Positions 8,942-18,267 of a stretch of DNA of 64,000 nt are shown here, in pieces (position 1 is the stretch's first letter; every line of letters begins with the position of its first letter). This DNA is from Plantactinospora endophytica (GTDB lineage: Bacteria > Actinomycetota > Actinomycetes > Mycobacteriales > Micromonosporaceae). The notes beneath the pieces were generated by a model. That model saw nothing but the letters and a program-made list of their open reading frames with translations, had not been told where the DNA came from and did no database searches. The position numbers and the translations under genes are program-made. The stretch lies in NCBI RefSeq assembly GCF_016862915.1, contig NZ_BONW01000021.1, positions 248,001-312,000 of the forward strand. Direction: 5' to 3'.

Positions 8942-9988
8942 ATGTCCGTGAACGTGAACGAGCGGAGCGGGCTCGCCGACCGGCGACCGGCCGGCGACGA
9001 CGGCGGGCACCTGCTGGAGGTACGGGACCTGTTCGTCGAGTTCCGCACCCGGGACGGCGTGGCCAAGGTGATCAACGGCGTCTCGTACCACCTGGACGCC
9101 GGGGAGACCCTGGCGGTACTCGGCGAGTCGGGCTCCGGCAAGTCGGTGACCGCCCAGGCGATCATGGGCATCCTGGACATGCCACCGGCGGTCATCCCGT
9201 CCGGGCAGATCCTCTACCGGGGTACCGACCTGCTGAAGCTGCCCGAGGAGGAGCGTCGGAAGGTACGCGGCAAGCAGATCTCGATGATCTTCCAGGACGC
9301 GCTCTCCGCGCTGAACCCGGTCTTCCCGGTCGGCTGGCAGATCGGCGAGATGCTGCGGCTGCGCGAGGGGCTGTCCCGGGCCCAGGCCAAGCGCCGGGCG
9401 ATCGAGCTGATGGAACTGGTCAAGATCCCGGCCGCCCGGCAGCGGATCGGCGACTACCCGCACCAGTTCTCCGGCGGCATGCGCCAGCGGGTCATGATCG
9501 CGATGTCGCTGGCGCTCGACCCGGCGGTGCTGATCGCCGACGAGCCGACCACCGCGCTGGACGTGACCGTGCAGGCCCAGATCATGGACCTGCTCGGCGA
9601 ACTGCGCCGGGACCTGAACATGGCGATGATCCTGATCACCCACGACCTCGGCGTCGTCGCTGACGTGGCCGACCGGATCGCCGTGATGTACGCCGGCCGG
9701 ATCGTCGAGCACGCCGACGTGCACTCGCTGTACGAGGCGCCGGCACACCCGTACACCAAGGGGTTGCTGGAGTCGATTCCCCGGCTCGACCTCAAGGGGC
9801 AGCGGCTGACCACCATCAAGGGCCTGCCGCCGAACCTGATGCGGATCCCCAGCGGCTGCCCGTTCCACCTCCGCTGCCCGTACGCCCGGCAGGAGTGTGT
9901 CGACGTCGTACCGGCCGTCCGGTCGCTCGGCGGCGACCGGACCAGTGCCTGCCACTTCGCCCAGGAGGTCATCGATGGCCGTCTCTGA
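8942..9988 (+). CDS. peptide-type ABC transporter ATPase, OppD-like (operon 1)
   Basis: 348 residues. Walker [10 protein letters not shown]-loop [10 protein letters not shown], signature SGGMRQRV, Walker B VLIADEPT and switch histidine in ITHDLG are all intact. The C-terminal oligopeptide-transporter extension has the conserved [11 protein letters not shown] cysteine segment. The start ATG lies 4 bp after the permease stop. Its end overlaps the next ATPase gene by 14 bp, so translation is coupled. It pairs with the product at 9975. Confidence 0.92.
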   Translation: MSVNVNERSGLADRRPAGDDGGHLLEVRDLFVEFRTRDGVAKVINGVSYHLDAGETLAVLGESGSGKSVTAQAIMGILDMPPAVIPSGQILYRGTDLLKLPEEERRKVRGKQISMIFQDALSALNPVFPVGWQIGEMLRLREGLSRAQAKRRAIELMELVKIPAARQRIGDYPHQFSGGMRQRVMIAMSLALDPAVLIADEPTTALDVTVQAQIMDLLGELRRDLNMAMILITHDLGVVADVADRIAVMYAGRIVEHADVHSLYEAPAHPYTKGLLESIPRLDLKGQRLTTIKGLPPNLMRIPSGCPFHLRCPYARQECVDVVPAVRSLGGDRTSACHFAQEVIDGRL

Positions 9989-11042
9989 TCCGAGGAACCC
10001 GCGGTCCGGCGCCGGACCGACCGCACCGGTCAAGCCGCGCGGCGAGACGGTGCTGCGGGTCGAGAACGTCGTCAAGCATTTCCCGATCAGCCAGGGCATC
10101 GTCTTCAAGCGGCAGATCGGCGCGGTCAAGGCGGTCGACGGGGTCAGCTTCGAACTGAACCGGGGCGAGACGCTCGGCATCGTCGGCGAGTCCGGCTGCG
10201 GCAAGTCGACCCTGGCCAAGCTGCTGATGCGGCTGGAGACGCCGACGTCGGGCCGGGCGATGCTGGAGGGCCGGGACATGTTCAAGCTCTCCGGCGCGGA
10301 GTTGCGCCGGATGCGCCGGAACGTGCAGATGGTCATGCAGGATCCGTACACCTCGTTGAACCCCCGGATGACGGTCGGCGACATCATCGGCGAGCCGTTC
10401 GACATCCACCCGGACGCGGCGCCGCGCGGCGCCCGCCGGCAGCGGGTGCAGGAACTGCTGGAGCTGGTCGGGCTCAACCCGGAGCACATCAACCGGTACC
10501 CGCACCAGTTCTCCGGCGGGCAGCGGCAGCGGATCGGCATCGCCCGCGCGCTGGCGCTCAAGCCCGAGATCATCGTCTGCGACGAGCCGGTGTCGGCGCT
10601 GGACGTGTCGATCCAGGCCCAGGTGATCAACCTGCTGGAGAGCCTCCAGGACGAACTCGGGCTCTCCTACATCTTCATCGCGCACGACCTGTCGGTGGTG
10701 CGGCACATCGCCGACCGGGTCGCCGTGATGTACCTCGGGAAGATCGTGGAGATCGGTACCGAGGACGAGATCTACGAGCGGCCGACGCACCCGTACACCC
10801 AGGCGCTGCTCTCGGCGGTGCCGGTACCGGACCCGAAGGCCCGGGCACACCGCGAGGTGATCCGGCTGGACGGCGACGTGCCGTCCCCGGCCAACCCGCC
10901 GTCGGGCTGCCGGTTCCGCACCCGGTGTTGGAAGGCACAGGACATCTGCGCCACCCAGGAGCCGCAACTGGTACTCCGGGCCGTCGAACCGCACCCGTCG
11001 GCGTGCCACTTCGCCGAGCTCAAGCAGCACGTCGTCTCCTGA
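9975..11042 (+). CDS. peptide-type ABC transporter ATPase, OppF-like (operon 1)
   Basis: 355 residues. Walker A GESGCGKS, signature SGGQRQRI, Walker [13 protein letters not shown] and the [12 protein letters not shown]-terminal cysteine motif. The start at 9975 is chosen over an upstream in-frame ATG (9897) because it follows CAGGAGG (9962-9968). The long middle section is almost identical to the OppF-like protein at 28345, and a 56-base DNA block (10668-10723) is identical to 28670-28725 in inverted orientation. A terminator follows at 11145. Confidence 0.92.
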   Translation: MAVSDPRNPRSGAGPTAPVKPRGETVLRVENVVKHFPISQGIVFKRQIGAVKAVDGVSFELNRGETLGIVGESGCGKSTLAKLLMRLETPTSGRAMLEGRDMFKLSGAELRRMRRNVQMVMQDPYTSLNPRMTVGDIIGEPFDIHPDAAPRGARRQRVQELLELVGLNPEHINRYPHQFSGGQRQRIGIARALALKPEIIVCDEPVSALDVSIQAQVINLLESLQDELGLSYIFIAHDLSVVRHIADRVAVMYLGKIVEIGTEDEIYERPTHPYTQALLSAVPVPDPKARAHREVIRLDGDVPSPANPPSGCRFRTRCWKAQDICATQEPQLVLRAVEPHPSACHFAELKQHVVS

Positions 11043-11144
11043 CCCGGGTCGGGCCAGGAGGGAGAAAGACCGACCGGACGGCAGGACCGTACCGGGGCGG
11101 ATGGACGCCGAGCGCCCGGCAGCACCGAGCGCGCGGCGGGGGTG

Positions 11145-11181
11145 GAGAGCCCGGGAACCACACAATGGTTTCCGGGCTCTC
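11145..11181 (+). terminator. terminator of ABC operon 1
   Basis: GAGAGCCCGGGAACC (11145-11159) pairs with GGTTTCCGGGCTCTC (11167-11181), 15 bp with one wobble and a 7-base loop. An in-frame ATG for the next gene (11165) lies inside this hairpin, which argues against that start. Confidence 0.8.
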
Positions 11182-11188
11182 GTCCTAC

Positions 11189-11767
11189 ATGGCGCGAAGA
11201 GTGATCGTGACGCTGACCCTGGCGGTGCTGCTGGCTCCGCTGGTCGGCTGCGGTGCCGAGTCCCCGACCGGCGCCGGCCCGAACGGTGCGGCCCCGCCGG
11301 GAACCGGCCCGGAAGCAGCACCGGGGAGCGGCCCGGGAGCAGGCTCGGGGAGCGGACCGGGCTCGGGGAGCGGACCGGGCTCGGCGCCGGGGAGCGGGCC
11401 GGGGTTGGTGGCCGCCACCTGCCCGGCCACCAACGGCATCGCCAACGAGGTGCAGGGGGTCGCGGAGGCCGGGCACTCGTTCTGGGGACTGCTGTTTCCG
11501 CGCGGCGGCCCGGACCTGAACAGCGGCCGGGACGAGAAGATCGTCTGGCGGATGACCGGCTCCGGCACCTTCAGCATCCGGGCCACCGGCCCGGGCGGGG
11601 CCACCGTCGACCCGGTCTGGGGCCCGACCCAGCACGACGGCAGTACCTGGACCAGGCCGGGTGACGAGTGGGGCACCGGGTGGAACTTCCCCACCGCCGG
11701 CTGCTGGACGGTGGCGGCCAGCCGATCCGGTGGCACGACCGGCAGTGTGGTGCTGCGGATCGGCTGA
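11189..11767 (+). CDS. putative lipoprotein with Gly/Ser/Pro linker, function unknown
   Basis: 192 residues from ATG 11189. The signal peptide runs from MARRVIVTL to the lipobox LVGC, followed by a low-complexity Gly-Ser-Pro linker (roughly residues 22-72) and a globular domain of about 110 residues. That domain has paired cysteines (ATCPAT near its start, AGCWTV near its end) and a WGPTQHDGSTW segment. I do not recognise the family. The alternative ATG at 11165 sits within the operon-1 terminator loop and adds only eight residues. No clear ribosome site precedes 11189. The stop is followed by degenerate copies of its own surroundings (11761-11867). Confidence 0.65.
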   Translation: MARRVIVTLTLAVLLAPLVGCGAESPTGAGPNGAAPPGTGPEAAPGSGPGAGSGSGPGSGSGPGSAPGSGPGLVAATCPATNGIANEVQGVAEAGHSFWGLLFPRGGPDLNSGRDEKIVWRMTGSGTFSIRATGPGGATVDPVWGPTQHDGSTWTRPGDEWGTGWNFPTAGCWTVAASRSGGTTGSVVLRIG

Positions 11768-11867
11768 CCGGCTGCGTGTCACGAACTGGCTGACCGCCAG
11801 CGTGTGGTGTGCGGGTCGGCTGACCGCCAGCGGGCTACGGGTCGGCTGACCGGCGGCGTGCCGCAGG
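11761..11867. repeat. stop-codon-anchored tandem repeats after the lipoprotein gene
   Basis: Four units beginning CGGCTGACC or TGGCTGACC occur at 11761, 11787, 11817 and 11843 (25-31 bp spacing). The first contains the TGA stop of the preceding gene. The remaining gap to purN-purH (to 11990) holds no gene I can support. Confidence 0.65.
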
Positions 11868-11990
11868 GCGGCGGGCCCGCTGGCCGGCGGTCCGGGGTCG
11901 GCCGTCGAGTCGTCGGACAACGACGTCGTGGCCGGGATCGCGCGGCGCGGCCGGCCGGCCCGACGGGGCACGGCCGGCCGCGGACCGCCG

Positions 11991-14189
11991 TCAGTGGAAG
12001 AAGTGCCGGGTACCGGTGAAGTACATGGTGATCCCGGCCGCGTTGGCCGCCGCGACGACCTCCTCGTCGCGTACCGAGCCGCCGGGCTGGACGACCGCCC
12101 GGACCCCGGCGTCGATCAGCACCTGGAGCCCGTCCGGGAACGGGAAGAAGGCGTCCGAGGCGGCGACCGCGCCACGGGCCCGGTCGGCACCGGCCCGGGA
12201 CACCGCGAGGTGCGCCGAGTCGACCCGGTTGACCTGACCCATCCCGACCCCGACGGTCGCCCCGTCGCTGGCCAGCAGGATGGCGTTGCTCTTCACCGCC
12301 CGCACCGCCCGCCAGGCGAAGGCCAGGTCGCGCAGCGTCGCCTCGTCGGCCGGCTCACCGGTCGCCAGCCGCCACGCGGTCGGATCGTCGCCCGCCGCGT
12401 CCACCCGGTCGGCCATCTGCACCAGCGCGCCCCCGCTGACCGGGCGCCACTCCGCCGGGTACGGCGCCCAGGCGGGCGCGCGCAGCAGCCGGATGTTCTT
12501 CTTGCCGGAGAGTACGTCGACCGCACCGGGCTCGAAGTCGGGTGCCACCAGTACCTCGGTGAAGACCTCGGCGACCTGCTGCGCCATCTCGACCGAGACC
12601 GGCCGGTTGACCGCGATCACCCCGCCGAACGCGGAGATCGGGTCGCAGGCGTGCGCCCGGCGGTGCGCCTCGGCCACGTCGGCGCCGACCGCGATGCCGC
12701 ACGGGTTGGCGTGCTTGATGATCGCCACCGCCGGCCGGTCGGCGAAGTCGTTCGCCGCCCGCCAGGCCGCGTCCGCGTCGACGTAGTTGTTGTAGGACAT
12801 CTCCTTGCCGTGCAACTGCTCCGCCTGGGCCAGCCCGGGCGGGGACGCCGGGTCGACGTAGAGCACCGCCGCCTGGTGCGGGTTCTCGCCGTACCGCAAC
12901 GGGGTGGGCCGGGTCAGCACCTGACCGGCGAAGGCCGGCCACTCCTGGTCCTCCGGGCCGGTACGCACCGCGAACCAGTTCGCCACCGCCACGTCGTACT
13001 CGGCGATGTCGGCGAAGGCGCGGGCGGCGAGCTGCTGGCGCTGCCCGGCGCTGAAACCGCCGTCGGCCAGCGCCGCCAGCACCGACGGGTACGCCGACAC
13101 CGACGTCACCACCGCCACCGACGCGTGGTTCTTGGCCGCCGCCCGGACCATCGCCGGCCCGCCGATGTCGATCTGCTCGACGCAACTGTCGAAGTCCGCG
13201 CCGGACGCGACCGTCTCGCTGAACGGGTAGAGATTGGACACCAGCAGGTCGAAGGGCGCGATGCCGAGGTCGGCGAGCTGCGCCGCGTGCTGCTCCAGCC
13301 GCAGGTCGGCCAGCAGTCCGGCGTGCACCTTCGGGTGCAGCGTCTTGACCCGCCCGTCGAGGACCTCGGGGAACCCGGTCAGCGTCTCGACCGGGGTGAC
13401 CGGCATCCCGGCCCCCTCGATGGTCGCCGCGGTGCTGCCGGTGGAGACGATCTCGACACCGGCCTCGTGCAGCGCCCGGGCCAGCTCGACCAGCCCGGTC
13501 TTGTCGTAGACGCTGACCAGCGCGCGCCGGATCGGCCGCCGGCCGTCCGCCCCGGAACTCCTGTCGCTCACTCCGATCGTGACCTTCCTTCCAGTGATCG
13601 TCCAACCCTCCCGGAGCAGCCGGCCGACCTGCGTGACGAGCTGCCGCCGCTCGGCCACCTTGATCCGCTCGGTGAGGGTCTCCTCGTCATCGTCGTCGAG
13701 TACCGGCACCGCCACCTGGGCGATGATCGGGCCGGTGTCCACACCGGCGTCGACGAAGAACAGCGTGGCCCCGGCGAGTTTGACTCCGTAGCCGAGGGCG
13801 TCGCGCGGGCCGTGCATGCCGGGAAAGGCCGGCAGCAGCGAGTTGTGCGTGTTGACGTACCGGTCGCCGAAGGCCGCCAGGAAGTGCGCGCCGACCAGCT
13901 TGAGGAAGCCGGCCGAGACGACCAGGTCGGGCCGGTGTTCGGCGACGTGCGCGGTGAGCGCCCGGTCCCAGTCCTCGCGGGTCGGGTACGCCTTGACGGA
14001 GTCGACGAAGGTCGGTACGCCGGCCGCGGCGGCCCGGTCGAGCCCGGCGATACCGTCCCGGTCGGCACCGACGGCCACCACCCGGACGCCGTACGCCGGA
14101 TCCGCGCTGGCATCGAGCAGCGCCTGGAGGTTGCTGCCGGAGCCGGAGACGAGGACGACGACGCGGGCTGCCGACACGGGCTCAGTCAC
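11991..14189 (-). CDS. purNH: PurN-PurH fusion: GAR formyltransferase + AICAR formyltransferase/IMP cyclohydrolase
   Basis: One uninterrupted 732-codon frame. Residues 1 to about 205 are PurN (GSGSN at 16-20, NTHN with H115 at 113-116, GVDTG at 149-153). Residues about 207-732 are PurH: the IMP cyclohydrolase MGS-like domain begins [17 protein letters not shown], and the AICAR transformylase part carries KHANPCG and SAFGG. In most bacteria these are separate genes. Here the junction reads TIGVSD, and GTG at 13571-13569 (V207) is preceded by AAGGAAGG, so PurH alone could also be made from an internal start. The start of the whole frame is GTG 14189. Either a true trifunctional protein or the result of a small indel at a former gene overlap. 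Confidence 0.85.
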   Translation of the reverse strand: MTEPVSAARVVVLVSGSGSNLQALLDASADPAYGVRVVAVGADRDGIAGLDRAAAAGVPTFVDSVKAYPTREDWDRALTAHVAEHRPDLVVSAGFLKLVGAHFLAAFGDRYVNTHNSLLPAFPGMHGPRDALGYGVKLAGATLFFVDAGVDTGPIIAQVAVPVLDDDDEETLTERIKVAERRQLVTQVGRLLREGWTITGRKVTIGVSDRSSGADGRRPIRRALVSVYDKTGLVELARALHEAGVEIVSTGSTAATIEGAGMPVTPVETLTGFPEVLDGRVKTLHPKVHAGLLADLRLEQHAAQLADLGIAPFDLLVSNLYPFSETVASGADFDSCVEQIDIGGPAMVRAAAKNHASVAVVTSVSAYPSVLAALADGGFSAGQRQQLAARAFADIAEYDVAVANWFAVRTGPEDQEWPAFAGQVLTRPTPLRYGENPHQAAVLYVDPASPPGLAQAEQLHGKEMSYNNYVDADAAWRAANDFADRPAVAIIKHANPCGIAVGADVAEAHRRAHACDPISAFGGVIAVNRPVSVEMAQQVAEVFTEVLVAPDFEPGAVDVLSGKKNIRLLRAPAWAPYPAEWRPVSGGALVQMADRVDAAGDDPTAWRLATGEPADEATLRDLAFAWRAVRAVKSNAILLASDGATVGVGMGQVNRVDSAHLAVSRAGADRARGAVAASDAFFPFPDGLQVLIDAGVRAVVQPGGSVRDEEVVAAANAAGITMYFTGTRHFFH

Positions 14190-14427
14190 CCCAGCACCCT
14201 ACCGGGCAGGTCAGCCGGTCCCTCCGGCGGCGCGACCCGATTCCGGCGGCGGCCGGCGGCGTCGGTCACGATCCGGCATGTCGGGCGGCCGGCGGGCCAC
14301 CCAAGTGGCGCTGATTAGGTACGCTGCCGGACGCTCGGAGTGTTGACGCAGGCGTCGACCACCCCGGGAGATAGACCCTCAGTTATCCCTCACATGCGCG
14401 CAGTGCAGGCCAAGGAGCCCAACAAAA

Positions 14428-14715
14428 ATGCAGCCCGGTTACCCCTCACACCCCCCGCAGCAGATCAACAACAACATGACGATGTCCATCGTCTCGATCT
14501 TCCTCTTCTGGCCGCTGGCCATCCCGGCCATCATCAACGCCTCGAAGGTGAACCCGCTGCTCCAGCAGGGCAACTTCGCCGAGGCACAGGCCGCCGCCGC
14601 CGAGTCCCGCAAGTGGTCGAAGTTGGCACTGATCATCGGTATCTGCATCTGGGCGGTGTCGCTGATCTGCTGCATCCTCAGCTTCGTCCTCAGCAACTCG
14701 GCGTCGAGCGTCTAG
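14428..14715 (+). CDS. CD225/dispanin-family small membrane protein
   Basis: 95 residues. Short Pro/Gln/Asn-rich N-terminus, first hydrophobic segment at about 18-38, a loop with the dispanin-like pattern of alanines, serine and lysine (ASKVNPLLQQGNFAEAQ and AAESRKWSK), then a membrane helix at about 66-90 containing two adjacent cysteines. This is the architecture of bacterial CD225/dispanin proteins; function unknown. ATG 14428 is preceded by AAGGAG (14411-14416). The next gene also begins MQPGYP, suggesting related N-termini. The stop region is duplicated (14701-14736). Confidence 0.75.
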   Translation: MQPGYPSHPPQQINNNMTMSIVSIFLFWPLAIPAIINASKVNPLLQQGNFAEAQAAAAESRKWSKLALIIGICIWAVSLICCILSFVLSNSASSV

Positions 14716-14736
14716 AACCCGACGCCGAGCGTCTAG
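14701..14736. repeat. duplicated gene tail including TAG stop
   Basis: GCGTCGAGCGTCTAG (14701-14715, the end of the CD225 gene) recurs as ACGCCGAGCGTCTAG at 14722-14736, 21 bp later. Confidence 0.7.
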
Positions 14737-14765
14737 TCTGAAAGTCCTGTCGAAGGAGTCTTGTC

Positions 14766-15452
14766 ATGCAGCCCGGCTACCCAGGCCAGGACCCGTACGG
14801 GCAGCCGTCGGATCCACACGCACCACCACCCCAGGATCCGTACGCGCAGCCGCAGCAGCCCACCTCCGGGCAGCCGTACGGGCATCCGACCTCGGGTCAG
14901 CCATACGGCCAGCCGCCCACCTCGGGTCAGCCGTACGGCCAGCAGCCGACCTCGGGTCAGCCCTATGGGCAGCCGCCCACCTCGGGTCAGCCGTACGGGC
15001 AGCCGGCCTCCGGGCAGCCGTACGGGCAGCCGCAGTACCAGGACCCGCAGCAGCCGTACGGGCAGCCGCAGTACCAGGACCCGCAGCAGCCGTACCAGGA
15101 CCCTTACGGGCAGCAGCCGATGCCGGGCCAGCCCTACGGCGCGACAGCCGGCTACCAGACCGGCGGGTACGCCCCGGCCGGCGGGCAGAACAACACCCTC
15201 GGCCTGATCGCGATGATCGTCGGCATCATCTCGATCCCGGCGGCGTGCTGTGCCGCGCTGGGCATCATCGCCGGCATCGCCGGTATCGTGCTCGGCTTCC
15301 TCGGCCGGGGCAAGGCCAGCCGGGGTGAGGCCAGCAACGGAGGTCAGGCCCTGGCCGGTCTGATCTGTGGCGCCGTCGGCCTGCTGCTCGGGGTGCTCAA
15401 CGTGATCCTGGCGGTCGCCATGAACGTGAACGGTTGGACCTACACGCCGTGA
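14766..15452 (+). CDS. DUF4190-type membrane protein with proline/glutamine repeat N-terminus
   Basis: 228 residues. The N-terminal half (about 1-135) is made of repeats built on TSGQPYGQP and YQDPQQPYGQP, with matching DNA repeats. The C-terminal part has two membrane segments flanking FLGRGKASRGEASNGGQALAG, the hallmark of DUF4190 proteins. Start ATG 14766 follows GAAGGAG. The cytoplasmic repeat tail is probably disordered. Function unknown; the family is common in actinobacterial membranes. A very strong terminator follows at 15499. Confidence 0.8.
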   Translation: MQPGYPGQDPYGQPSDPHAPPPQDPYAQPQQPTSGQPYGHPTSGQPYGQPPTSGQPYGQQPTSGQPYGQPPTSGQPYGQPASGQPYGQPQYQDPQQPYGQPQYQDPQQPYQDPYGQQPMPGQPYGATAGYQTGGYAPAGGQNNTLGLIAMIVGIISIPAACCAALGIIAGIAGIVLGFLGRGKASRGEASNGGQALAGLICGAVGLLLGVLNVILAVAMNVNGWTYTP

Positions 15453-15498
15453 CGACCGGCCGGGCGGCGTACGGCCGTCCGGACTGCCGACAACCGCG

Positions 15499-15530
15499 TT
15501 GGGGCGCCCCGGAATCCCGGGGCGCCCCAA
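15499..15530 (+). terminator. terminator after the DUF4190 gene
   Basis: A perfect 14-bp stem (15499-15512 with 15517-15530), a 4-base loop, and TTTT shortly after the stem (15535-15538). Confidence 0.85.
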
Positions 15531-15597
15531 GCGCTTTTCCGCCCTCGCCCGGCACCGCCGGCTGCCCCGACCAGCACCGCCCCGCCCGAGCCGGAGG

Positions 15598-15708
15598 CCG
15601 GGCATCCGTCAATCCGACCCGAGCGCAGCAGGCCGCCGCAGCCGGCGGCACCGGACAGGCCGGGCATCCGTCAATCCGAACCCGCGACCCGGGCATCCGT
15701 CAGTCGCG
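15598..15708. repeat. stop-anchored repeats at the 3' end of the DUF6350 gene
   Basis: CCGGGCATCCGTCAATCCGA occurs at 15598-15617 and 15660-15679, and a third, diverged copy at 15689-15708 contains the stop codon (TCA on this strand, 15700-15702) of the minus-strand gene. Confidence 0.7.
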
Positions 15709-17106
15709 GGCGACCGCCCGGGCGGCGGCGGCCCCGATCAGGGTGCCGACCATTACGACGACTGTCGCTCCGGCGGTCACCTGCCAGTAGTCCGGCCCCA
15801 CCTCGGCGAGCCGACCGCCGCCGAGCGGCCCGCCGGACAGGAACGCGGCGGCGCCCAGCAGCGCCCCGGCGACCGGCCCGCCGACCGCAGCCGCGCCGAG
15901 CAGCACGGCCCAACCGGGCGGTGCCGCGTTCCGCTCGACCGCGGACCGCATCCTGCGCCGGGCGAGCAACCAGCCCGCCGCCATGCCTGCCAGCACCGGT
16001 ACGGCCAGCACGGCGCCGCCGATCCCGCCGAGCGGCCCCTGGGGCAGCCCGGCCAGCAGGGGTACGGCCGGCAGTGCCCCGATGGAGACCTCGGAGGTGC
16101 GGACCACGGTGTCGGTACCGACCGCGAAGCCCGGCCCGAGGAGATAGCTGGCGGCCCAGACCGCGGCGTTCGGCGCGTAGCCGAGGCTGACCAGGGTGAT
16201 GCCCGCCTGGCCCCGTACCCCGGTGTGGTACGCCCCGATCATGTCGCCGGCCTCGCCGCCCCCGGTCGCCACCGCCAGTCCGGCGGCACCCGCGCCGGCG
16301 CCGAGCAGCAGCATCGCGGCCACCACGCCGGTACGCAGCCCGTCCCGGAGCACCAGCGGGGTACGCCGGGCCAGCAGCACCAGTACGCCGCTGGCGCGTA
16401 CCGCGCCGACCAGCGCGGCGAGGGTACCGAAGCCGGCCAGTGTCAGTCCGGCCCGCAGCGGCGCGGCGGTCGGCCCACCGCTGCCGAGCAGCAGCGCGGC
16501 CAGCGCGCCGAACAGCCCGTACCCGATGCCGACCGCGACCGCGACGCCGAGTGCTCGGCCCGGCATCGGCCGGTCCCGGACCCGGACCGCGCGGCTGACG
16601 TGCACGCCGGCCCGGTTCACCCGCCAGGCCGCGAGCATGGCGAGGGCGAGCGGCGGCAGCCCGAGCACCCCGGCATCGGTCTGGAGTGGCACGCCGTGCC
16701 CGAGCAGCCATCCGGCCAGGCCCAGCCGGGCGGCGCCGACGACGTCACCGCTGCCCTCGGCGAACCGGGCCGCTCCCAGCACGACGGCGACCGGCAGATA
16801 GCTGACCAGGGCCGCCCAGCCGGCCGCCACCGCCGCCGCCACGGCCAGCGGGGCCCGGCCGGAACGTCCCGGCCCGCCGGGTCTCGGCCGGGGCACCCGG
16901 CGCGGCCCGGACCGCTCCGACGCCGGACGCCGGACACCACCGCCGGCACCATCCGGCGGTTCGGCCTCCGGCCGGTTCCGGCGCCGCTCCCGGCCGTCCG
17001 CCGGCTCGGGTCGACCGGCCGGCTCCGGATCTCCGACCGGCCCGGTCGCCCCGGTCTCCGACGGGTCCGGCCGGCGCGGCCGGTCAGGAACGGTGGGTGG
17101 TGGCAT
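15700..17106 (-). CDS. DUF6350 multi-pass membrane protein (PerM-type)
   Basis: 468 residues. About 85 N-terminal residues are Pro/Arg-rich and likely cytoplasmic, followed by nine or so hydrophobic membrane segments rich in Ala, Gly, Leu and Val. The pattern and location between purN/purH and sucCD match the actinobacterial DUF6350 family, named as cell-division protein PerM in some annotations. No catalytic motif is visible. Start GTG/ATG choice at the N-terminus is uncertain because the first 80 residues are low complexity. The gene is convergent with the DUF4190 gene and followed by repeats. Confidence 0.75.
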   Translation of the reverse strand: MPPPTVPDRPRRPDPSETGATGPVGDPEPAGRPEPADGRERRRNRPEAEPPDGAGGGVRRPASERSGPRRVPRPRPGGPGRSGRAPLAVAAAVAAGWAALVSYLPVAVVLGAARFAEGSGDVVGAARLGLAGWLLGHGVPLQTDAGVLGLPPLALAMLAAWRVNRAGVHVSRAVRVRDRPMPGRALGVAVAVGIGYGLFGALAALLLGSGGPTAAPLRAGLTLAGFGTLAALVGAVRASGVLVLLARRTPLVLRDGLRTGVVAAMLLLGAGAGAAGLAVATGGGEAGDMIGAYHTGVRGQAGITLVSLGYAPNAAVWAASYLLGPGFAVGTDTVVRTSEVSIGALPAVPLLAGLPQGPLGGIGGAVLAVPVLAGMAAGWLLARRRMRSAVERNAAPPGWAVLLGAAAVGGPVAGALLGAAAFLSGGPLGGGRLAEVGPDYWQVTAGATVVVMVGTLIGAAAARAVARD

Positions 17107-17199
17107 CAGCGCCTACTCTGGCACGGCTTCGGGTCGGCCGGTTCACGACACCACCGTACGGATGACCGGCGCCACCGCGATACCCGCTCACCCGGCGCC

Positions 17200-17324
17200 G
17201 GTCGGTGTCCCGTTACGACAGGCCGGTCGGTGTACCGCCGCGACAGGACGGTCAGTGTCCCGCCGCGACACGACGGACGGCGTACCGCCACGCCAGGACG
17301 GTCGGTGTACCGCCACCGACAGAC
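17200..17324. repeat. five contiguous 25-bp tandem repeats
   Basis: Units of exactly 25 bp start at 17200, 17225, 17250, 17275 and 17300, with consensus near GGTCGGTGTACCGCCGCGAC plus AGGAC. They are imperfect (roughly 3-8 differences each) and lie between the start of the DUF6350 gene and the sucD terminator. They have no spacers, so they are not CRISPR. Function unknown. Confidence 0.75.
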
Positions 17325-17328
17325 GGAA

Positions 17329-17360
17329 CCGGGGTGGCCGGCGCCAGCCGACCACCCCGG
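17329..17360 (-). terminator. terminator of sucC-sucD
   Basis: CCGGGGTGG (17329-17337) pairs with CCACCCCGG (17352-17360) around a 14-base loop, 18 bp beyond the sucD stop. Confidence 0.7.
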
Positions 17361-17378
17361 AACGACGGATTTTCCGGC

Positions 17379-18266
17379 TCAGTTGCCGGACATCAGCTCC
17401 CGCATCAGCCGGGCGGTCTCGCTCGGCGTCTTGCCGACCTTGACCCCGACCGCCTCCAGCGCGGCCTTCTTCGCGTCGGCGGTGCCGGCCGAGCCGGAGA
17501 TGATGGCACCGGCGTGCCCCATCGTCTTGCCGGGCGGCGCGGTGAACCCGGCGATGTACCCGACCACCGGCTTGGTGACGTTGGCCTTGATGAACTCGGC
17601 CGCCCGCTCCTCGGCGTCGCCGCCGATCTCGCCGATCATCACGATGGCGTCGGTCTCCGGGTCGGCCTGGAAGGCCGCCAGCGCGTCGATGTGGGTGGTG
17701 CCGATGATCGGGTCACCACCGATGCCGACGCAGGTGGAGAAGCCGATGTCGCGCAGCTCGTACATCATCTGGTAGGTCAGGGTGCCGGACTTGCTGACCA
17801 GCCCGATCCGGCCCGTACCGGTGATGTCGGCCGGGATGATGCCGGCGTTGGAGGCGCCCGGCGAGGCGATGCCGGGGCAGTTCGGCCCGACGATCCGGGT
17901 CCGCTCCCCCTGCGCGACGTTGTACGCCCAGAAGGCGGCGGTGTCGTGCACCGGCACACCCTCGGTGATCACCACGGCCAGCGGGATGCCGGCGTCGATC
18001 GCCTCCACCACCGCGCCCCGGGTGAACTGCGGCGGTACGAAGATGACGCTGACGTCCGCACCGGTGCCCGCCATCGCCTCGGCGACGGTCCCGAAGACCG
18101 GCAGCTCGGCGCCGTCGACGGCGACCTTCTGGCCCGCCTTGCGCGGGTTGACCCCGCCGACCACGTTCGTACCGGCGGCCAGCATCCGGCGGGTGTGCTT
18201 CATCCCCTCGGAGCCGGTCATCCCCTGTACGACGACCTTGGACTCCTTGGTCAGCCAGATTGCCAT
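17379..18266 (-). CDS. sucD: succinyl-CoA synthetase (ADP-forming) alpha subunit
   Basis: 295 residues. With SucC it converts succinyl-CoA and ADP to succinate and ATP in the TCA cycle. The CoA-binding Rossmann segment ([15 protein letters not shown]) is N-terminal, and the phosphorylated histidine is H251 in TMGHAGAI. The true start is the ATG at 18266-18264, giving the conserved [12 protein letters not shown]-terminus; the frame is open further upstream inside sucC but that is not used. It begins one base after the sucC stop, so it is cotranscribed and coupled. Confidence 0.96.
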   Translation of the reverse strand: MAIWLTKESKVVVQGMTGSEGMKHTRRMLAAGTNVVGGVNPRKAGQKVAVDGAELPVFGTVAEAMAGTGADVSVIFVPPQFTRGAVVEAIDAGIPLAVVITEGVPVHDTAAFWAYNVAQGERTRIVGPNCPGIASPGASNAGIIPADITGTGRIGLVSKSGTLTYQMMYELRDIGFSTCVGIGGDPIIGTTHIDALAAFQADPETDAIVMIGEIGGDAEERAAEFIKANVTKPVVGYIAGFTAPPGKTMGHAGAIISGSAGTADAKKAALEAVGVKVGKTPSETARLMRELMSGN

Positions 18267-18267
18267 C

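Noticed and set aside
11165-11188. Upstream ATG for the lipoprotein gene
   Set aside because: It lies in the loop of the operon 1 terminator and adds eight residues before the signal peptide.
11928-14318. Plus-strand open frame of nearly 800 codons opposite purN-purH
   Set aside because: Antisense shadow of the strongly supported PurN-PurH reading frame.
17200-17324. Possible CRISPR array
   Set aside because: Units are contiguous with no spacers, and no cas genes are present in the window.
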